A model generated the notes under the pieces. The model was given only the letters and a program-made list of their open reading frames with translations. It was not told the origin of the DNA and ran no database searches. Both the position numbers and the translations under genes were made by a program. Source: Thermothielavioides terrestris NRRL 8126 (taxonomy: Eukaryota; Ascomycota; Sordariomycetes; Sordariales; Chaetomiaceae). From it: a stretch of 64,000 nucleotides of DNA. Numbering within the stretch: position 1 is the stretch's first letter; every line of letters starts with the position of its first letter. The stretch is taken from assembly GCF_000226115.1 (NCBI RefSeq), contig NC_016458.1, positions 7,908,001 to 7,972,000 of the forward strand. Direction: 5' to 3'. Positions 58,225 to 64,000 of the stretch are shown one piece after another.

Positions 58225-60018
58225 CTAGCTCCGTGAGCCCCCCGACGGCCCCAACAGCCCGCCCACATCCATCAACTCCAGCTCCATCTCCGGCTCCAAA
58301 CCACCACCACCACCACCGGGTGGTGCGTCGCGCGGCCGCGGCACCGGCGACCCCGACACGGGCGAGCTGGCCGGCGACAACGGCGACGACGACGAGGACC
58401 ACGGCGGCGGGTCCTTCCCCTTGCGCGACCGTGATCGCCCCCGCCTCGAGCTCGGCGTCGGCGAGAGCAGCAGCAGCCCGCCCAGGTCCTGCAGCAGCGC
58501 GGCCGACCCGCGCCGGAAGCCGCCGCTGCCGGCGGGGACGGCGGGCTCCGGCGGCGCGGCCGCTGGGGTGGGTTTGGCGCTTGCGCTGGTGCTGAAGCCG
58601 TCTCGCCTGCCGGAGGAGGAGGTGGTGGTGGTGGTGGCAGCCGGCGGGTCGAGCAGGCCGCCGTAGTCGAAGAAGGAGACGTGGCGGTGGGTGGTGGCGG
58701 CGCTGGAGCTGCCGCTCCGGCTTGGGGGCCTGTCGCCGCCGGCGGGGTAGTCGTCGCTGATGCTGAGCGATGTGCTGGGCCGTCGTGGTCCCTCCTGGCC
58801 GGGAAACCGCCAGGAGTTCATGTTCCCCTGGTGGGGCTGGTGCGGAGCGACGACGGGGGCGGGAATGTATTGGCGGTGGGGTGCGGTCGGCGAGGAGGGG
58901 GACGCGCCGCGCAGCTCGGGCTTGACGCCGTAGCCCACATCTCGGACGAGGTCCTCGTCGCTGCCCCAGTGGCGGAGGGCCGGGGGGCGGCGGGTGTAGG
59001 AGGCGGACGAGCGGACGACGGAGCCGGCGGCGAGCGAGTCGTACTTGAACCGGCGCTTCTTGACGCCCCTGTCGCGCACAAAGGAGCCCAGCACCAGGGC
59101 GTTCGCCGCGGCGGTCGCGAAGAGCAGCTCGACCGAGGCGTAGAGCGACCGGGCCTGCTGGCTGCCGTGGGCCTCGATGATGTGCGGGACGCGGTAGAGG
59201 GTGACGGCGACCGGGGCGAGGCTGAGGGAGAACAGCAGGACGAGCTGGAACTTGCGCTTGGCGCTCAGGGAGCTGCCGAGGATGAGGGAGACCGGCAAGA
59301 TCACGAGTAGCAGGTCCGTGATGACGTTGCAGATGGCCATGGTCAGCAGCTGCGCGTAGCCCTGCCGGCACCGGCCCCCCGGGTCAGGGAGGACCTGCCA
59401 GTAGTGGGAAAAGGGCTGGCATTCGGCCAGGTCGCTAATGACGACGGCGATGAACGTGGTGATGAGCGCCGCGCGGAGAAACACGAGAGCGATGTCATAC
59501 GTCCGTCTCCAATTGACATTGAGCCGCTTGAAGAACTCGAGGATGGCGTACTTCAAGATCCACAGGCTACAGAACAATCTCGTGGTCAGCACGTCCATGA
59601 ATCAGGGGCTGATTTAAATAGCGGGCGAGGGGAGGTCCGTGTGAGAGAGAGATTGAGATTGAGATAGACGATGTCACACATACGTCGCGGCGTAGAGCAC
59701 CCTGCTCAGAAGGACCAGTCCGCTGGCGACGGCCTTGCGGTGGAGCTCGTCGTCCGAAAGGCCAGCAGCAGCGAGCTGGGCGTTGTTGGTGCCGAAGAGC
59801 AGGATCACATGCACGCAGGCCATGCGCAGGAACAGGGGCACGAGGGCGAGGGCGGCCGTCCGATCCTCCCTGAAGAGCTTCTCGGTTCGGATCAGGCGGC
59901 CAAGCAAGCGCAGGGCGATGAGCACGGCGCAGAAGCTGGTCATCCACCAGCACACCAGCAGCGTCGGCTTGTCCTCGCTGAACGTGCGCAGCGGCGGCGG
60001 GTCCGAGTACAGGGCCAT
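58225..60018 (-). CDS. Seven-TM fungal rhodopsin-like integral membrane protein (Pth11/SAT4 class)
   Basis: Model: complement(58225..59578, 59684..60018), 562 aa. Seven hydrophobic helices in about the first 300 residues, including LLVCWWMTSFCAVLIALRLL, LALVPLFLRMACVHVILLFG, IALVFLRAALITTFIAVVIS, LLTMAICNVITDLLLVILPV, KFQLVLLFSLSLAPVAVTLY and LLFATAAANALVLGSFV. A DLAECQPFSHYWQV loop with Cys follows TM4, typical of the fungal rhodopsin-domain (Pth11-like) family. The C-terminal about 260 residues are cytoplasmic, low complexity and Ser/Pro/Gly/Arg-rich. There is no retinal-binding Lys motif, so this is not a microbial opsin. Such proteins are plasma-membrane or endomembrane receptor-like; ligand unknown. 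The splice join gives YAATLFCSLWILKYAI in frame. Confidence 0.8.
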
Positions 60019-60737
60019 GGATGGCAACGGGCGCTTCAACTAGTTAAGGACTCAAGGCAGGCCACGCCCGTCATCCTCCGAAGAGGGGACGAGCGGGGGA
60101 CGTGGCGCAGTCCCCTGTCCGAACTTGCTACCGTTGCTCGCGAGCTGCAGTGCGTTTGACTGTGCTTCTTATTATCGTGGAATCCGGGGTTGTGCTTCCC
60201 CGTCCCGAATCGCAGGCTGCCCTGCTGGGACTCGGTGCTATGACGTCGGATTCGTGTGTGTAATACTTTGTTTGTTTCTCGGCTGTCGGGAATAAGCGTT
60301 CGCCCTCCGCGGGTGTCGCCGGGTTGCTGCACGCACAATGCTATTGTGACCGGGTCGATGATGTCGCGGCATGGAACCGGTAGCCCTCGACACTCGGAGG
60401 ACAGACAGCTGTGTGGGAGACCGTGTTGTGTTTTCGCAGGGCAGGAACCTTGGGACTGGGCGATAACTAACTCACAGGGGAGAGTGGGAGAAAAAGGCTG
60501 GGCAACAAGAAGAGCCCGCTCCTCTGGGGAAGGGGAGGGTCCCGACTAATAATATGCATGCAAGACAACCACCACGTTGGCGGCGTCGCACGCTGCGCAC
60601 CAATCTGGGTAACGACCTGAGTGAACTAACTTTATCAAATTGTGCATCGAAGTGCCTCGCACTCATTGCCGTCCTCCCGAGCACATGGGATCCCAGGGCA
60701 GGATTTAACGCAGCCAGGGTGGTGGTGGGCCGGTTTT
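60019..60737. other. Upstream flank of rhodopsin-like gene, leading to the TIR element
   Basis: No gene recognised. The last six bases (60732-60737) are the left copy of the presumed target-site duplication. Confidence 0.5.
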
Positions 60738-61119
60738 GGGTCGTCGTTAAAGAGGTCCCGCCAAGACTAATTTCGGAGACTGCCGCTTACAAGTATTTAC
60801 AATCGCCACAAGGTAAACGACTTCGAGCAACATCAACAACGAAGAATCGCAAAGACTCGTAGCAACAACTTTACGAAACCTCAACCAAATCGAAAAAAAA
60901 GAAAACGAAGTTAACCCGTATCCTAACCTTAACCTCTATCCTAACCTTGACCTAAACCCTAACTAGCGGGGGGCTAGCGCTGCCCCCGTACCCCCGGCGA
61001 ACTAACCGCTTGGCGATAGTGTGAACACCTTGGCGATCGGGGTTGCGTAAAAACGTTGTAAAAACATTGCCGACAATTGGCCGAAATTAGTCTTGGCGGG
61101 ACCTCTTTAACGTCTACCC
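60738..61119. mobile_element. Small non-autonomous TIR element (MITE-like), 382 bp
   Basis: Both ends carry 39-bp terminal inverted repeats: left 60738-60776, right 61081-61119, identical on opposite strands at 37 of 39 positions, with a perfect 32-bp core (60745-60776 / 61081-61112). The ends are GGGT...ACCC. The element is flanked by direct repeats GGTTTT at 60732-60737 and 61120-61125, compatible with a target-site duplication; extension to CCGGTTTT is also possible, so the true TSD length is 6-8 bp. It has no coding capacity, so any transposase would act in trans. Superfamily is not assignable from the TSD alone (hAT or Mutator-like are candidates). The interior holds degenerate telomere-type repeats. 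Confidence 0.85.
60911..60964 (+). repeat. Degenerate telomere-type repeats (CCTAAC/CCCTAA)
   Basis: Within 54 bases, six CCTAAC-, CTTAAC- or CCTAAA-like words occur, including one perfect CCCTAA at 60957-60962, the complement of the standard filamentous-fungal telomere unit TTAGGG. They lie inside the TIR element. Confidence 0.75.
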
Positions 61120-62545
61120 GGTTTTGCGAAAATCGCGAATCCTAGGTGACAGAGGGGCGCCGGGGGTTGCTGCGCTTGCGCTGTGCGCGAAGTTACACTA
61201 CCAAACTTCCTAACTGGTAACTAGTGTAACTGGGCCTTATCCCGCCGCATCCCGGGATCCCACAGTCCAACCTGCCAGTGGACGTCATCAGGGAGCGATA
61301 GTGTGCGCAGTAAGCCGGGTTGAGTTAGCTGGCAACCCAAGGCGACAGCGGTGTAGGTGGCTAGGCGACATTCGTTTTCTGACCGCCATCCGCGCAATTT
61401 GCTCGGTACCGTCCCGCCTTGGTTTAGTTATCATGCTGTACCTTTCTCCTGGGGCATGTTTTAGCAATCTAACGTTATACACTAGTGTTCACTTGAGTGC
61501 CGCAGTGTAGTTCGTCCAAGCATACACTACTGAACTCCCCTCTTGGCGATGGCTGAGTTCGCAGCGCGGGGCCCGTGCTGCTTGGTTGCTGTTTGACAGC
61601 AGAGCACCCCCGGTTCTCTGAATTGTTGAGTCTCGGCAGTTCCTTGGCAACACGCAGCAACCATGCCCAACACAAGGCCATGAAACAAAGTTCCCAACAT
61701 CACGGGCAGCCCTCGAGAGCAGATCCGTCCTTGGACCTCGGCGAAGCGGGGCCGGCACTCGCAACGACTCCCGATTTCATTTCGGTCGCCAACAGGGATC
61801 ATGGCTGCGCTATTTTCTTTCGTCGCCAAGGAATCTTCCAGTTGTCGGCAATGGTCTTGGAGAACGCAGGCGAGCGGCGAGTCCATTTCTCTCTCACCTG
61901 CCTGCGGAGGACGGACACAGCTTTTGGCGGCTCCCCTCGGTGTAACGTGGGGAAGAGCAGGGCTCACTGCAACGGTGCCACTGGCACCCGCACATAACTA
62001 CCGGGGCGGAACTCACGATGGTAGCCTCACGGTGGGGAACTTGGTCGAGTGGGCTTGATCAAGAGGACCCGTGAAAAGCGGCCCACCCAAGGATGGTACA
62101 TAGTGTAGGTTCGGTGGTCCGGCGTGGTCCGGCGTGGTCGTCCAATGAGTCGGTGCGCTTCCCGCTTGACGCAGTTCTCCAAGTTGATCTGGGTGGACTC
62201 CTGAGCTCAGCGGGTCGGCGTGAGAGGGGTGTCAGACGTGGCGGGGCTTCCCCTGCGGCGCTAGCTGTCGTGTGCCTCGCGGCTCTTGCTTCGGGAAACA
62301 CGTCGTCTGAGTCGTGTTGGTTGTCTCCTTGATGTTTGAACAGGGCCGATCGTTGTCGCACAGAACGGTCAGTGCCCAGTTCTGAGCCCCATGCATCGAT
62401 CCCAATCTGCGGCGACTATCAAGTACCCCAGTTGATGCAAGCAGGATGCCAACCAGTCTCTTCAAGGTATCTAGGAGCACATCTTCAAGGCAGGCACCCT
62501 TGCCTGCCGAAGAGTTCTAGACAGTTGCCCTAGCGGTCATGCTAG
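61120..62545. other. Non-coding repeat-like region
   Basis: No recognisable gene. It includes a 10-bp inverted repeat (AGTTACACTA at 61191-61200, TAGTGTAACT at 61222-61231) and a short GTCCGGCGTG duplication near 62118-62140. Codon-like structure is absent. Confidence 0.5.
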
Positions 62546-63602
62546 TCGGGCTCGAGCAAGCCGGCTGGGGGTGATCCTCCCGCCAGCTCATCCGCTTCAT
62601 CTTGCCGCTTTGGCGGCAACCTCCGCATCGACCGTTCCGGCCGCGAGAGGTCTCTGACTCCGCTGCGGCCAACCAAAGAGGAGCAGCGAGTGGTAGAACT
62701 AGGCTATTACAACGCGCTTCTTCGCATGGGCGGCCGGCCCTGGTATCCAATCGATCGTTTGAAGGAAGTGTCTGAACACCTCGGAGAATAACGCGAGCTT
62801 TTGGCATCCTGGCAGCCCGGGGATACTGGTTGGCGAGTGTTCTACAAACAGCTACACAGTAGAGAGATGGTGGGATTTTTGACTCGACGAAGAAGTCAAG
62901 AGAATGTTGGAGAACACCCGGATTCTCTGCAGAGGTTGGAGGCTTGCCGGGGCCAGGGTGCCTGGTGAATATTCCGCACATGTCGAATCAGTGAAGCGCC
63001 GCTTGGCGCAGCACGATTTCGCGGGGACGCTCCATATCGACGAAGATCCCAGCCCGTCTTGACCGATGCGTGGGGCTATCAACAGGGCAGAGCAAGGACA
63101 GGCTTGGAAGGAGCCGAGCTCTCGGACGTCGGGAGCGTCAAGAGGCAGAGGCGGGATGGCCACTCAATGGTGAGCAGTGCCATCACAACTTCGCCCCTGG
63201 AAGGAGAGAGATCCAAGCGCAGCCGTGGCAAGGCTTCATTTGACGATGGACTGTGATCTATGAGGTCTCCCGGGTCCCCCGATACGGGGTCGGGTTCTCA
63301 TGAGGAAGGCTATGACAACGCCGTTTGAAGAGACAGTGCCGCTGTCGAACGCAGGTCCCACTCAGCATTCGCCTCAGCACGCAAACAAACCCAACTGCTT
63401 CGCAGAGCCCCAACACCTTCGTCGCAGCGCACGAATCGCGGCCCGTCAGGGCTCTTCTCCTGGCGCTCTTCCATCGCCGGCCGCCGCCAAACGTTCAAGG
63501 GGAAGAGGCGGACGAGCCCGAATGCCTCGTCCCCGTACAGAGTCGAAAGGCCGTCGGTTCAGGGGCCCGGCAGCCCCGATTGATCTTTTGCTAGGTCACT
63601 AG
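62546..63602 (+). pseudogene. Broken member of a multicopy fungal hypothetical-protein family
   Basis: Protein-like segments occur in order but in different frames. Frame A: TKEEQRVVELGYYNALLRMG, GRPWYPIDRLKEVSEHLGE, then an in-frame TAA (62789-62791), then RELLASWQPGDTGWRVFYKQ, LHSREMVGFL. A frameshift leads to frame B: LDEEVKRMLENT, EYSAHVESVKRRLAQHDFAG, TLHIDEDP, stop at 63060-63062. A further shift gives frame C: LTDAWGYQ. The end holds LRRSARIAARQG in a basic tail. I recall an abundant Chaetomiaceae family of unknown function whose members carry MGGRPW, LASWQPGDTGWRVF, RLARHDF and a terminal RRSARIAAR; that recall is the basis for the family call and cannot be checked here. At least one stop and two frameshifts, no intact start. 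Confidence 0.55.
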
Positions 63603-64000
63603 GAGTGAGATGCTCTGCTGGGGTGACTGCCTGCGCGGGATGGACCCGGGCCACAGTTGTGCAGGCTCGCGAAATGCGCTGTTTGGACCTACGGGTTCTG
63701 CTGGCGTTCTTCGGGTTGAGATGGCATCTTGTGCTGGAAACGACTAACGGCGCGGCGTTGCTTGTCTGTGTTCGAGTGAGCGCGCCTGAGACTATTGAGC
63801 CCCCTTGGTTGCCTACAGGGCAGTCGTGAGCCATGGCAAGGCAAACGAGGTCTCCGGGCCAGGGAATCTCCTGAGCTCAGGGGCTTTGGCGGTCACTTTC
63901 CCGTATTGCGTGTGCTGTCCCCGTTGCCAGACGTGTACTGTGCATTCACTATGTGCCTGGTTGAAAGTGATTTCGATCGTGAGTGCGTGCTTCGACCCAC
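63603..64000. other. Window end, no gene seen
   Basis: Nothing recognisable downstream of the broken gene. A 74-codon open frame (63605-63829) has no similarity. Confidence 0.5.

Noticed and set aside
61527..61967. 146-codon minus-strand open frame in the repeat-like region
   Set aside because: No recognisable motif and composition unlike the genes in this window.

Overview
The window is nuclear DNA of a filamentous ascomycete. Genes are GC-rich, have short GT-AG introns (about 46-125 bp, a few to about 258 bp) and encode fungal families: nitrate reductase, a Zn2Cys6 regulator, a 29.9 kDa complex I subunit, a PRC2 EED subunit and a Pth11/rhodopsin-like membrane protein. Protein similarity recalled from memory points to Sordariales, probably Chaetomiaceae. 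That placement is inference; no search was run.

Layout, left to right. The 3' end of nitrate reductase; complex I 29.9 kDa subunit; an Rrn11-like Pol I factor converging on EED; a 4 kb gene-poor stretch with a decayed APH-family kinase; a two-PAS protein; a Yip1-family Golgi protein whose 5' end carries a frame break; a vacuolar Ca2+/H+ exchanger; helicase HRQ1; a Ran-binding-domain protein; a signal-peptide/one-TM protein of unknown function; a RING-H2 E3 ligase; FIS1; SPC24; a two-TM hypothetical protein; a TatD/Scn1-like hydrolase; a Zn2Cys6 factor; tRNA m5C methyltransferase NCL1/TRM4; mitochondrial Obg GTPase MTG2; a conserved protein with a Cys-rich N-terminus; BFR1; RPB5; a seven-TM rhodopsin-like protein. 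From about 60.7 kb the window becomes repeat-like: a 382-bp terminal-inverted-repeat element with degenerate telomere-type repeats in its middle, then non-coding sequence, then a broken copy of what looks like a multicopy fungal gene family.

Most genes are housekeeping and unrelated in pathway; nothing suggests a biosynthetic cluster, prophage, CRISPR array or operon. Exon joins were chosen by eye from GT/AG sites, frame and recalled family sequence. For every multi-exon model except the frame-broken Yip1 gene, the exon lengths sum to a multiple of three. The main points of interest are the small TIR element, the two decayed genes, an in-frame 93-bp duplication in the complex I subunit gene and the frame break in the Yip1-family gene. 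I found no convincing tRNA or rRNA gene.
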